Program-made: the position numbers and the translations under genes
Assembly: GCF_016127315.1 (NCBI RefSeq)
Contig: NZ_CP065997.1
Coordinates: forward strand, 4,650,001-4,714,000
Direction: 5' to 3'
Source of the DNA: Achromobacter deleyi
GTDB taxonomy: Bacteria; Pseudomonadota; Gammaproteobacteria; Burkholderiales; Burkholderiaceae_B
DNA: 64,000 nt
Shown: piece after piece, positions 52,898 to 61,611 of the stretch
Position numbering within the stretch: the stretch's first letter is position 1
How the letters are laid out: each line of letters begins with the position of its first letter
The notes under the pieces: generated by a model
What the model was told of the DNA's origin: nothing
Seen by the model: only the letters and a program-made list of their open reading frames with translations
The model's database searches: none

Positions 52898-53928
52898 TCG
52901 TTGATGCCCTTGGTGCCGCGCCGCGCCAGGTACTTGTCCCAGTAGAAGTCGTCGGCGTTGGCCTTGCTGACGATCGACAGGCCGTTGTCCAGGAACGGCA
53001 CCGCCATCGGGTTGGTGCCGTTGCGCCTGGCGTCGTTCATCGGGTCGATCAGTTGCTGGTTGCGCGCCAGGAACAGCAGCATCATGCCCATGTAGCCCTG
53101 CACGCCCTGGTTCGGGTTGACCGAGCCGTAGACCTCGCCCGACTTGATCATGTCCAGGATCTTGGCGTTGACGTCGCAGCACAGCACCTTGATGTTCTTC
53201 TTGGTCTCGATGCTGGCCTGCGCCGCGCCCAGCGCCGAGTTGGCCTCGGGCATGAACAGCGCGCCCAGGCCGGGGTTGCCCTGCGCCAGGCTCAGCGTGG
53301 CCTGGTAGGCCTTGTTCGGGTCCTGGTTGCTGGCCGCGCGGCCCACCAGTTTCATGCCGGGGTGCTGGGTCTTCATGCGGTTGATGAAGGCGGCGATGCG
53401 GCGGTCGTGGTTGTCCTGGCCGGGGTTCTCCAGCACCGCGTATTCGCCCTTGCCGCCGAGCGCGGCGGCGATGGCGTCGGCGGCCTGCGCGCCTTCGCGG
53501 TCGTTGTCGGAGGTGACGAACGAGACCCGCCTGGAATTGGGCGAATCGGCGGCGAAGGTCACCACCGGGATGCCCATGGCGGCGGCGCGATTGATGGGCT
53601 CGATGAACGGATCGGGGTTCATCGGGTGCAGCAGGATGCCGGCCGGCTTGCGCGCCAGCTCCTGCTCGAACGAGGCCAGCTGCTTGTTGACGTCGTATTC
53701 CGGCGTGCCGGAATAGCGCGTGCGCACGCCGAGCGACTGGCCCAGCTGCTTCATCATTTCGTACACCGGGAACCAGTACTCCACGCCCGACACCATCACG
53801 TTCATCACGTAGACGTCATTGGCGTTGCCGCGCAGCCCGGGGGCTTGCGGCGCGGACTGCGCAAAGGCATTGGCGCTGGCCAGGCCCGCGCCCGCCGCCG
53901 CCACGGTCTTCAGGAAATCTCGTCTCAT
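52894..53928 (-). CDS. Sugar-type periplasmic substrate-binding protein (Peripla_BP_4)
   Basis: The 344-residue protein has an RRDFLKTVAAAGAGLASANAFA leader whose RRxFLK and hydrophobic stretch resemble a Tat signal. The mature protein has the ribose-binding fold: MNVMVSGVEYWFPVYEMMKQLG, GTPEYDVNKQLASFEQEL, GILLHPMNPDPFIEPINRAA, and SVNPNQGVQGYMGMM near the hinge. I chose MRRDFLK at 53928, eight codons inside the longer frame. It is the first gene of the leftward operon and faces the kinase operon across about 190 bp. Confidence 0.88.
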   Translation of the reverse strand: MRRDFLKTVAAAGAGLASANAFAQSAPQAPGLRGNANDVYVMNVMVSGVEYWFPVYEMMKQLGQSLGVRTRYSGTPEYDVNKQLASFEQELARKPAGILLHPMNPDPFIEPINRAAAMGIPVVTFAADSPNSRRVSFVTSDNDREGAQAADAIAAALGGKGEYAVLENPGQDNHDRRIAAFINRMKTQHPGMKLVGRAASNQDPNKAYQATLSLAQGNPGLGALFMPEANSALGAAQASIETKKNIKVLCCDVNAKILDMIKSGEVYGSVNPNQGVQGYMGMMLLFLARNQQLIDPMNDARRNGTNPMAVPFLDNGLSIVSKANADDFYWDKYLARRGTKGINE

Positions 53929-54011
53929 GTTCTTCGCTCCTCGTCCTTGCATTGATCCAACGGCCTCGCGGCCCGGGAACCTGCTGATGATGCGTCTTGG
54001 GGCGATTTAGT

Positions 54012-54123
54012 TGTTATGACATCGTTGCCCTGGTCGCTGCACTATATGGCAGCCGAAATTTTTAGATTACTAGGGGAAACACTGCTATTCTCAAAAAAAA
54101 TTCCGTAGACAATGTTATGACAT
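54012..54123. promoter_or_regulatory. Two copies of TGTTATGACAT in the divergent promoter region (GntR/HutC-type sites)
   Basis: TGTTATGACAT occurs exactly at 54012-54022 and 54113-54123, 101 bp apart. ATGTTATGACAT is nearly palindromic and has the GT-N4-AC form usual for HutC-type GntR proteins. The second copy overlaps the kinase start codon (54122). They probably mediate repression of both divergent operons by the GntR protein encoded at 57326. Confidence 0.55.
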
Positions 54124-55611
54124 GAGAACAGACATCTACCTCGGGATCGACATGGGCTCCACGGGCCTGAAGGCGGTTGCCTTCGCGGCCGGGAGCGGGG
54201 CCACGCTGGCGGCCGCGGGCGGCGCGCTGCCTTACCGGCAGTTGCCGCAGGGGGGCTGCGAGCTGGCCGCCGACGCCATCGCGGCGGCGCTGGCGCGGGC
54301 CCTGCGCGGCGTGGCCGGCCAGCTCGGCGAGCGGACGCGGGACATCCGCGCCTTGAGCTGCACGGGCCATGGCGCGGGGCTGTACCTGCTGGACCCGCGC
54401 GGCCAGCTGCTGGGCGCGCGCGCCGTGGCCTCGACCGACCAGCGCGCTGCGGCCCGGGCCCGCGCGCTGGGCGAACGCGCCGGCGATGCGCTGTATGACG
54501 AGGTCGGTTGCCGGCCGTGGTCGGGCCAGTCGTCGCTGATCGCGGCCGAGTTGCTGGGCGCCGATCCCGCGCTGCGCGACCGCGCGCGCCATCTGCTGTT
54601 CGCCAAGGACTATCTGACCTTCCTTCTGACCGGCGAGATCGCCACGGACGCCAGCGACGCCAGCACCGCGGGCCTGCTGGCGCTGCGCGAGGGCGGCTGG
54701 TCGTCGCTGGCGTTCGAGGCCGCCGGCCTGGCCGACCTGGGCGCGCGGGCGCCAGCGCCGATCGTGGCGGCCGGCAGCGTGGTCGGGGGGTGTCGGCCGC
54801 GGCCGCCTCGGCCTTCGGCTTGCCGCCGGACATCCCGGTGGCGATGGGCGCGATCGACCTGTTGGCCTCGCTGCGGGCGGTGGGCGCCGAGCGCCAGGGC
54901 CACGCGGTGGCCGTGTTGGGCACCTGGTGTGTCAACGCGGTGGTGGCGCCCGCCCGCGAACCCAAGCCCGAGGTCGGCGCCATCGTCAGCTTCGGCGACC
55001 CGGCGCGGCGGCTGTACCTGGAGAACAGCCCGTCGTCGATGGCCAATGTGGCCTGGGCGGCGCGCGCGTTGCAGTTCGCCGACGCGGCCGCCGTGGTCGA
55101 ATGCGCCATGTCCGTGCCGCTGGGCGCCGAGGGCCTGCGCTTCCTGCCGTTCATCAATGGCGGCAACAGGCCCGCGGGCGCCAGCGCCGGCTTCGTCGGG
55201 CTGCAGGCGCAGCACACGCGCGCCCACATGGCGCGGGCCGTGATCGATGGCGTGGCGGCCTGGCATGCCTGGCACCTGAAGCGGCTGGCGGCGCTGGGCC
55301 TGGGCGCACCGGGTCGGGTGGCGGCGCTGGGCGGCGGCGCGCGCGACCGGCGCATGGCGCGCTTGCTGGCGGGCTTTCTCGGCCACGCGGTCGAACGCTG
55401 CGGCGACGACGAGACCGGCGCCCGCGGCGCGGCCGGCTATGCGGCCCTGTCGCAAGGGCAGGACGCCGCCGATTGCCTGCCGGCGCCGTGCGAGCAGGTG
55501 GCGCCGGACGCGCGGGAACAGGCGGCCCATACCGATTTCTACGGACAGTTCCACCGCGTGGTGGACAGCCTGGCGCCGGCCTTCGGCCAACTCTCGGGAG
55601 CGGCGCGATGA
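54122..55611 (+). pseudogene. FGGY-family carbohydrate kinase, interrupted by a frameshift
   Basis: The N-terminal frame (54122 onward: DIYLGIDMGSTGLKAVAFA, LSCTGHGAGLYLLD, KDYLTFLLTGEIATDASDAS) is a normal FGGY kinase start. The C-terminal half continues in another frame (GLPPDIPVAMGAIDLLASLRA, LGTWCVNAVVAPARE, VAALGGGARDRRMARLLAGFLG) to a stop at 55611. The switch falls at six G (54785-54790); one extra G would restore a protein of about 496 residues. This is a -1 indel: a true mutation, an unstable G run or a sequencing error. The gene overlaps the GlpD-like gene by 4 bp, as an intact operon member would. Confidence 0.85.
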
Positions 55612-57329
55612 CGCCCGCGACGTCGCCCTACACGCGTCCGGCAGCGTTGGCGGGCCGCCATTTCTCGACCGTGATCGTCGGCGCCGGCGTCAATGGCGCC
55701 GGCGTGTTCCGCGACCTGTCGCTGCAAGGCGTGGATTGCCTGATCGTCGACAAGGCCGACATCGCCGCCGGTGCCAGCAGCGCGCCGTCGCGCATGATCC
55801 ATGGCGGCCTGCGCTATCTGGAGAGCGGCGCGTTCTCGCTGGTGGCCGAGGCCACGCGCGAGCGCAACCTGTTGCTGCGCAACGCCGCGCACCTGGTGCG
55901 GCCGCTGGAAACCGTGGTGCCGCTGTCGAGCCGCTTCGGTGGCTTGGCGGGCAGCGTGCTGCGCTTTGCGGGATTTCGCGCCTCGCCCGGCGCCCGCGGC
56001 CTGTGCGTGGTGGGGCTGGGCCTGCGGCTGTACGACCGGCTGGGCCGGCGCCAGCGCGTCATGCCGGAGCACCGTATCGCGCGCGTGCCGGCCGCCGATG
56101 GCGCGCTGTTCGGCGCCGCCGTGCGCTGGACCGCGACCTACTACGACGCCTGGATCCGCCATCCCGAATGGCTGGTGCTGGAACTGATCCACGACGGCCA
56201 CCGCGACCAGCCGGCCTCGGCCGCCGCCAACTATTGCAGCGTCACTGCCTGCCAGGGGCGCAGCGTGACGCTGCGCGACGAGCTCACCGGCGAATCGGTG
56301 CAGGTCACCGCCGACACCGTGGTCAACGCCACCGGCGCCTGGCTCGACCGCTCGGCCAGCGCGCTGCAAGGGGCCGGTTCGCGCGTCATGGGCACCAAGG
56401 GCTCGCACCTGATCCTGGACCATCCCGCGCTGCGCGAGGCCCTGCAGGGCCGCATGGCGTATTTCGAGGCCTCGGACGGCCGCGTCTGCATCGTCTATCC
56501 GTTCCTGGACCGGGTGCTGGTCGGCTCCACCGATATTCCGGTCGACGATCCCGACCTGGCCGCCACCGAGCCGGCCGAGGTCGACTACCTGCTGGACGTG
56601 CTGCGCGAGGTCTTTCCGCGGCTGGATTTCGGTCCCGCCGACGTGGTCTACACTTACGTCGGCGTGCGGCCGCTGGCGCAGTCAGGCGCCGACAGGCCGG
56701 GCCAGATCTCGCGCGACCACGCGGTGGCGATCGACCCGCCCAACGCCATCCGCGAGGTGCCGCTGGTGTGCCTGGTGGGCGGCAAATGGACCACCTTCCG
56801 CTCGCTGGCGCAGTCGGCGGCCGACGCGGTGCTGCGGCAACTGGGCCGTCCGCGCGCGCAGTCCACCGAAAGTCTTGCCATCGGCGGCGGCGCGGATATG
56901 CCCGCCGACGCGCCGGGCCGGGAACGCCTGGTCGATGGCATCGTGCGGGCCAGCGGATTGGGCCGCGCGCGCGTGGCCGAACTGGTCAACCGCTATGGTT
57001 CCCGCGCGCAGGCGCTGGCGCCGCGTTTCGCCGCCGAAGGCGACGCGCCGCTGCGGCACGCGCCGGACCATTCGGCGGCCGAGGTCCGCTTCCTGTGCCG
57101 CGAGACGGCCGTGCAGCACCTGGCCGACCTGGTGATCCGCCGCACGCTGCTGGCCATCCGTGGCCGCGTCACCGCCGCGTTGGCGGCCGAGCTTGCCGCC
57201 ATCGCCGCGGCCGAGCTGGGCTGGAACGCCGCGCGGCGCGAGCAAGAATTGCAGGCCTGCATCGATACGCTGCGGGACCGGCACCGTGTTCAATTTTCCG
57301 CTTCGATTCCAAGTCCGATCACGCTATGA
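55608..57329 (+). CDS. GlpD-like FAD-dependent glycerol-3-phosphate or polyol-phosphate dehydrogenase
   Basis: The 573-residue flavoprotein has the N-terminal FAD site STVIVGAGVNGAGVFRDLSLQG and the GlpD motif SSAPSRMIHGGLRYLESGAFSLV. Then come VMGTKGSHLILDH, VYPFLDRVLVGSTDIPVDDPD and a C-terminal DAO-like part (VGGKWTTFRSLAQSAADAVL). It is co-translated with the upstream FGGY kinase, as in EryA-EryB where the GlpD-like enzyme oxidises a polyol phosphate. Glycerol-3-phosphate is possible, but the neighbours (ABC sugar transporter, aldolase) favour another polyol. Confidence 0.88.
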   Translation: MTPATSPYTRPAALAGRHFSTVIVGAGVNGAGVFRDLSLQGVDCLIVDKADIAAGASSAPSRMIHGGLRYLESGAFSLVAEATRERNLLLRNAAHLVRPLETVVPLSSRFGGLAGSVLRFAGFRASPGARGLCVVGLGLRLYDRLGRRQRVMPEHRIARVPAADGALFGAAVRWTATYYDAWIRHPEWLVLELIHDGHRDQPASAAANYCSVTACQGRSVTLRDELTGESVQVTADTVVNATGAWLDRSASALQGAGSRVMGTKGSHLILDHPALREALQGRMAYFEASDGRVCIVYPFLDRVLVGSTDIPVDDPDLAATEPAEVDYLLDVLREVFPRLDFGPADVVYTYVGVRPLAQSGADRPGQISRDHAVAIDPPNAIREVPLVCLVGGKWTTFRSLAQSAADAVLRQLGRPRAQSTESLAIGGGADMPADAPGRERLVDGIVRASGLGRARVAELVNRYGSRAQALAPRFAAEGDAPLRHAPDHSAAEVRFLCRETAVQHLADLVIRRTLLAIRGRVTAALAAELAAIAAAELGWNAARREQELQACIDTLRDRHRVQFSASIPSPITL

Positions 57330-58084
57330 ACAGCTTCACCCCGACCGAAGACACCGTGCTGGACCGCAGCGCCAGCGCCCCGCTCTGGACCCAGTTCCGC
57401 GACGTGGTGCGCGGCAAGATCCTGCAGGGCGAACTGGCGGTCGGCGCCAAGCTGCCGACCGAGGCCGAGTTCGGCGAGCAGTACGGCATCTCGCGCATCG
57501 TGGTGCGCGAGGCGCTAGCTGACCTGGTGCGCAATGGCCTGATCTACAAGATCCGCGGGCAGGGCGCCTTCGTCTCGGCGCGCGAACGCGACGAGGACTT
57601 CGTCTCGACCGTGCTGGGGTTTTCCGATGAGATGGAGCGCAAGGGCCGCACCGTGCGCACTCAGGTGCTGCAGCAGGAATTGCGCGCGCCAAGCGAACGC
57701 GAGATGACTTCGCTCGGCCTGGCCGGCGACGCGCAGGTGGTGGCGCTCAAGCGCCTGCGCAGCGTCGATGGTGAATTGCAGCTGCTGGTGGAAACCGCCG
57801 TGCCCGCCGACCTGGCGCCGGGATTGAACCGAACCCGGCTGGAAAACCGTTCGCTCTACGACGTGCTGCGGCGCCAGTACGGCCTGCGCATCGTGCGCGC
57901 CGAACGCTGGATCGACGCGGTGCTGCCGGACGCCGAGACCTGCGCCTTGCTCGGCATGACCGAGCCCGAACCGCTGCTGCGCATCGAGTCCATCGCCTAC
58001 GGCGCCAACGGCCGCCCGCTGGAACACTACCGCGCGCTGCACCGCTGCAAGTCGAGCCGCCTGCACGTGCAGACCACCACCTGA
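57326..58084 (+). CDS. GntR-family repressor, HutC subfamily (UTRA domain)
   Basis: The 252-residue protein has the GntR winged helix (LWTQFRDVVRGKILQGELAVGAKLPTEAEFGEQYGISRIVVREALADLV) and the UTRA effector domain (QVVALKRLRSVDGELQLLVETAVPADL, LYDVLRRQYGLRIVRAERWIDAV, EPLLRIESIAYGANGRPLEHYRALHRC). It overlaps the GlpD-like gene by 4 bp and is the last gene of the operon. It probably binds the duplicated TGTTATGACAT sites and responds to a phosphorylated intermediate. Confidence 0.9.
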   Translation: MNSFTPTEDTVLDRSASAPLWTQFRDVVRGKILQGELAVGAKLPTEAEFGEQYGISRIVVREALADLVRNGLIYKIRGQGAFVSARERDEDFVSTVLGFSDEMERKGRTVRTQVLQQELRAPSEREMTSLGLAGDAQVVALKRLRSVDGELQLLVETAVPADLAPGLNRTRLENRSLYDVLRRQYGLRIVRAERWIDAVLPDAETCALLGMTEPEPLLRIESIAYGANGRPLEHYRALHRCKSSRLHVQTTT

Positions 58085-58169
58085 AGCCGGCCGGCCCGCG
58101 GGGCGCGGCCTGCCCATGGCGCGGGTGGACAGTCCCTGATGGCCGATCCTGCGGGGAAGGGGCCGCGCT

Positions 58170-58748
58170 TCAGGCCGCGCCGGTCGCGCGCAGCACCCAC
58201 CACGCCAGTCCCGCCACCACGGCCACCAGCACGATGCGGCGCAGGCCGCTGCCGCCGCGCGGCACCGCGCCCGGCGCGGATGCGTCGACGCCGGATATCG
58301 CCGCCGAGGCGCCGGCGGGCGCCGCGTCGCGCACGTCGGGGATATCCGTTTCCATGATGAATTCGGGCTTGGCCTGGCTGGTCGGCGCGTCCGCGCCCAT
58401 CAGGCCGCCAATATCCAGGCCGGCCTCGCGCAGCGTGTCCCACAAGCCGTCGTGGGCCAGGCCGTTGCGCAGCGCTTCGATGCGTTCGCGTTCCTCGCGC
58501 GGCACCTCGTCCAGGCTGTCGTAGCGGCGGCCATTCACCGTGACCGCGCCATCCTTGATCTCGACATTGAACGGCCCGTCGCCATCGTCGCCGGCGTAAC
58601 GCCATTGTTCGCTGACGCGGACCCCGTCGCCCAGGCCCGCGCCGCGCAGCGCCTCGATGGCGTCGCGCTGTTCGCTCGACAGGCCGCTGGACATCGTCCA
58701 ACTGCGGGTGGTGGTCGTGCTGCGCCAGGTCTTGTTCTTTTCCGTCAT
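58170..58748 (-). CDS. Small protein with C-terminal membrane anchor, unknown function
   Basis: The 192-residue protein is acidic and soluble for about 165 residues, with two short repeats of an EQRDAIEALRGAGL / EERERIEALRNGL kind (about residues 27-40 and 86-98). It ends in one hydrophobic helix (IVLVAVVAGLAWWVLRATGAA), so it is probably tail-anchored. No domain is recognised. It is flanked by the GntR operon (convergent) and a gene-free stretch. Confidence 0.6.
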   Translation of the reverse strand: MTEKNKTWRSTTTTRSWTMSSGLSSEQRDAIEALRGAGLGDGVRVSEQWRYAGDDGDGPFNVEIKDGAVTVNGRRYDSLDEVPREERERIEALRNGLAHDGLWDTLREAGLDIGGLMGADAPTSQAKPEFIMETDIPDVRDAAPAGASAAISGVDASAPGAVPRGGSGLRRIVLVAVVAGLAWWVLRATGAA

Positions 58749-59108
58749 CGAATGGTTTCCGTGAGTAACGTTTGTTATCCGGCGGCAGGCGGGCCGGCGC
58801 GGGCCGCGCGCGCACTCGCGCACTATACAGAGCAGGGGCGGTTTTGCATTCTTCTGACAGTGTCCTTAATGCAAAAGTAAATCCCAAGTCAAGAAAATCG
58901 ATCTGATCCGGTCTGTGGAGCAGATCAGTTGGTCTGAAAAGCGCATAATGAGGGCCACCTTTCCTTGCGTCCCTTTTCAAGGATCGGTCTGCTTTTCGGT
59001 AACGAAGAAGAGCGTGTTGTCACCAGGGCGCCGCCCGGCAGTTCGTGTTTCCAGGAGTGCATGTTCGGCTGTGCGCCAGGACGACTTGGAATTTTCACGG
59101 AGATGTCT
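58749..59108. other. Gene-free stretch carrying upstream region of the dehydrogenase operon
   Basis: No gene is supported here. AT-rich DNA around 58855-58895 and TAAT-type hexamers near 58945 suggest promoters for the rightward dehydrogenase operon and the leftward tail-anchored protein gene. CTGATC (58903-58908) and GATCAG (58923-58928) form a weak inverted repeat. GGAG at 59099-59102 serves the start at 59109. Confidence 0.4.
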
Positions 59109-59822
59109 ATGACAGAAGACGCAAAGCCGCGCAGGCGGTTTCTGCAGGCGTTGGCCATCGTGCCGGCCTCGACGCTGGCGGTGGGCGTGGTCGCCACGGG
59201 CTGTACCAACGCCGCTGACAGCGGCGCGGCGCGAGCGGCCAAGGCCTACGAGCCCACTTACTTCACCAAGCCCGAATGGAACTTCATCGTGGCCGCGGTC
59301 GATCACCTGATCCCCGCGGACCAGTACGGCCCCGGCGCCATCGAGGCCGGCGTGCCGGAGTTCATCGACCGCCAGATGGAAACGCCGTACGGCCACGGCA
59401 AGCTCTGGTACATGCAGGGGCCGTTCCATCCCGACGTGGCGCCGGAACTGGGCTACCAGCTCAACCAGAACCCGCGCGAGGTCTACCGCCACGGCATCGC
59501 GGCCTGTGACGCCTGGTGCCAGAAGACCCACGGCAAGCTCTACGCCGAACTGGACAAGCCGTTGCAGGAACAGATCCTGAAGGACCTGCAGGCCGGCAAG
59601 ATCGAATTCGACGCCGTGCCCGCCAAGACGTTCTTCAGCTTCCTGCTCGGCAATACCAAGGAAGGCTTCTTCGCCGACCCGATGTACGGCGGCAACAAGA
59701 ACATGGTGGGGTGGAAGATGGTGGGCTTTCCGGGCGCGCGCGGCGACTACATGGACTGGGTCGACCAGCCCAACGCCAAGTACCCCTACGGGCCCGTGTC
59801 GATCTCCGGGGAAAAGGGGTAA
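59109..59822 (+). CDS. Gluconate 2-dehydrogenase-type subunit 3 (small subunit of GMC dehydrogenase)
   Basis: The 237-residue protein has a Tat signal with RRRFLQALAIVPASTLAVG and a following C in ATGCTNAAD that could be a lipidation site. The mature part (FTKPEWNFIVAAVDHLIPADQYGPGAIEAGVPEFIDRQM) is the subunit-3 fold. This subunit carries the folded flavin subunit across the membrane by hitchhiking on Tat. The ATG at 59109 is 6 bp after GGAG. The flavin subunit gene begins 3 bp after its stop. Confidence 0.88.
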   Translation: MTEDAKPRRRFLQALAIVPASTLAVGVVATGCTNAADSGAARAAKAYEPTYFTKPEWNFIVAAVDHLIPADQYGPGAIEAGVPEFIDRQMETPYGHGKLWYMQGPFHPDVAPELGYQLNQNPREVYRHGIAACDAWCQKTHGKLYAELDKPLQEQILKDLQAGKIEFDAVPAKTFFSFLLGNTKEGFFADPMYGGNKNMVGWKMVGFPGARGDYMDWVDQPNAKYPYGPVSISGEKG

Positions 59823-59825
59823 GCC

Positions 59826-61601
59826 ATGGCGATCAAGAAAGACAAAGTGGACGCGGTGCTGGTCGGGTTCGGCTGGACCGGCGCGATCCTGGGCCAGGAG
59901 CTGACCGAGGCCGGCCTGCACGTGCTGGCGCTGGAACGCGGCGCCATGCAGGACACCCCCAAGGACGCGGAATATCCCAAGGTGCTGGACGAGCTGGCGT
60001 ACTCCGTGCGCGGCAAGCTGTTCCAGGACCTGTCCAAGGAGACCGTGACGATACGGCATGGCGTCGACGACGTAGCCGTGCCGTATCGCCAGAATGGCTC
60101 CTTCCTGCTCGGCACCGGCGTCGGCGGCGCGGGCTTCCACTGGAACGGCATGCACTACCGCACGCTGCCCGAGGAACTGGAACTGCGCACCCGCTACGAA
60201 ACGCGCTACGGCAAGAGCTTCATTCCCGAAGGCATGACCATCCAGGACTTCGGCGTCACCTACGACGAGCTGGAACCGTACTTCTCCAAGTTCGAATACG
60301 TCTGCGGCACCTCGGGCAAGGCCGGCAACCTCAACGGCCAGATCGTCGAGGGCGGCAACCCGCTGGAAGGCAAGCGCAGCAAGGAATTCCCGCTGCCGCC
60401 GCTGGCCACCACCTACGGCGCCCAGCTGTTCGACAAGGCGGCGCGCGAAGTGGGCTTCCATCCGTATCCGGCGCCCGCGGCCAACGCCTCCGGCCCGTAC
60501 ACCAACCCGTACGGCGTGCGCCTGGGCCCCTGTAATTTCTGCGGGTTCTGCGAGAACTACGGCTGCTACATGTATTCGAAGGCCTCGCCGCAGACCACCA
60601 TCCTGCCGGTGCTGCTGAAAAAGCCCAACTTCGAACTGCGCACCCACTCGCACGTCATCAAGGTCAACCTCGATTCGACCGGCAAGAAGGCCGTCGGCGT
60701 GACCTACATCGACGCCCAGGGCCGCGAGATCGAGCAGCCGGCCGACCTGGTGATCCTGTCGGCCTACCAGATGCACAACGTGCGCCTGCTGCTGCTGTCG
60801 GGCATCGGCAAGCCCTACGATCCCAAGACCAACGAAGGCGTGGTCGGCAAGAACTACGCCTACCAGATGAACGGCGCGGTCAACGTGCTGCTGCCCAAGG
60901 GCACCCAGCTCAACCCGTTCGTTGGCACCGGCGCCGGCGGCGTCGGCATGGATGACCTGAACGGCGACCAGTTCGACCACGGCCCGCTCGGCTTCGTCGG
61001 CGGCGCCAGCATCCGCCACGTGCGCTACGGCGGCCGTCCCATCAAGATGACGCCCACCACGCCCGGCACTCCCAGCTGGGGCACCGCCTGGAAGGCCGGC
61101 GTGCAGGACGCCTACCAGCGCTACATGACCATCGGCATCTCCGGCTCGGTGATGTCGTACCGCGACGCCTACCTGTCGCTGGACCCGACCTACAAGGACA
61201 GCTTCGGCCAGCCGCTGCTGCGCATGACGTTCGATTGGCACGACAACGAATTCGACATGCTGGGCTACATGGGCAAGCGCATGGAGGACGTGGCCAAGGC
61301 CATGAAGCCCGAGAAGCACTTCGTCGCCGTGCGCAAGAAGGGCGCGCGCTACGACACCCGGGTCTACCAGAGCACGCACAACACGGGCGGCGCCATCATG
61401 GGCGCCAACCCCAAGGAAAGCGTGGTCAACAAGTACCTGCAGAGCTGGGACGTGTCCAACGTGTTCGTGATGGGCGCCTGCGTGTTCCCGCAGAACATGG
61501 GCTACAACCCGACCGGCCTGGTGGGCGCCCTGGCGTACTGGGCCGCGCAAGCGATCCGCGACCAGTACCTCAAGAACCCCGGCCCGCTGGTCCAGGCATA
61601 A
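59826..61601 (+). CDS. GMC-family FAD-dependent dehydrogenase, large subunit with cysteine cluster
   Basis: The 591-residue flavoprotein has the FAD loop AVLVGFGWTGAILGQELTEAG, the GMC segment GTGVGGAGFHWNG and a C-terminal active-site pair, H518 in QSTHNTGGAIMG and N561 in MGYNPTGLVGAL. CNFCGFCENYGC (C236, C239, C242, C247) matches the Fe-S-binding cysteines described in the catalytic subunit of the Burkholderia FAD-glucose dehydrogenase. It probably oxidises a sugar, sugar acid or alcohol and passes electrons to the cytochrome subunit. It lacks its own signal peptide and depends on the Tat-bearing small subunit. Confidence 0.9.
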   Translation: MAIKKDKVDAVLVGFGWTGAILGQELTEAGLHVLALERGAMQDTPKDAEYPKVLDELAYSVRGKLFQDLSKETVTIRHGVDDVAVPYRQNGSFLLGTGVGGAGFHWNGMHYRTLPEELELRTRYETRYGKSFIPEGMTIQDFGVTYDELEPYFSKFEYVCGTSGKAGNLNGQIVEGGNPLEGKRSKEFPLPPLATTYGAQLFDKAAREVGFHPYPAPAANASGPYTNPYGVRLGPCNFCGFCENYGCYMYSKASPQTTILPVLLKKPNFELRTHSHVIKVNLDSTGKKAVGVTYIDAQGREIEQPADLVILSAYQMHNVRLLLLSGIGKPYDPKTNEGVVGKNYAYQMNGAVNVLLPKGTQLNPFVGTGAGGVGMDDLNGDQFDHGPLGFVGGASIRHVRYGGRPIKMTPTTPGTPSWGTAWKAGVQDAYQRYMTIGISGSVMSYRDAYLSLDPTYKDSFGQPLLRMTFDWHDNEFDMLGYMGKRMEDVAKAMKPEKHFVAVRKKGARYDTRVYQSTHNTGGAIMGANPKESVVNKYLQSWDVSNVFVMGACVFPQNMGYNPTGLVGALAYWAAQAIRDQYLKNPGPLVQA

Positions 61602-61611
61602 GGAGCCGACA

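Noticed and set aside
58903..58928. CTGATC/GATCAG inverted repeat upstream of the dehydrogenase operon
   Set aside because: Six-bp arms with a 14-bp spacer are weak, and no neighbouring regulator gene suggests a binding protein.
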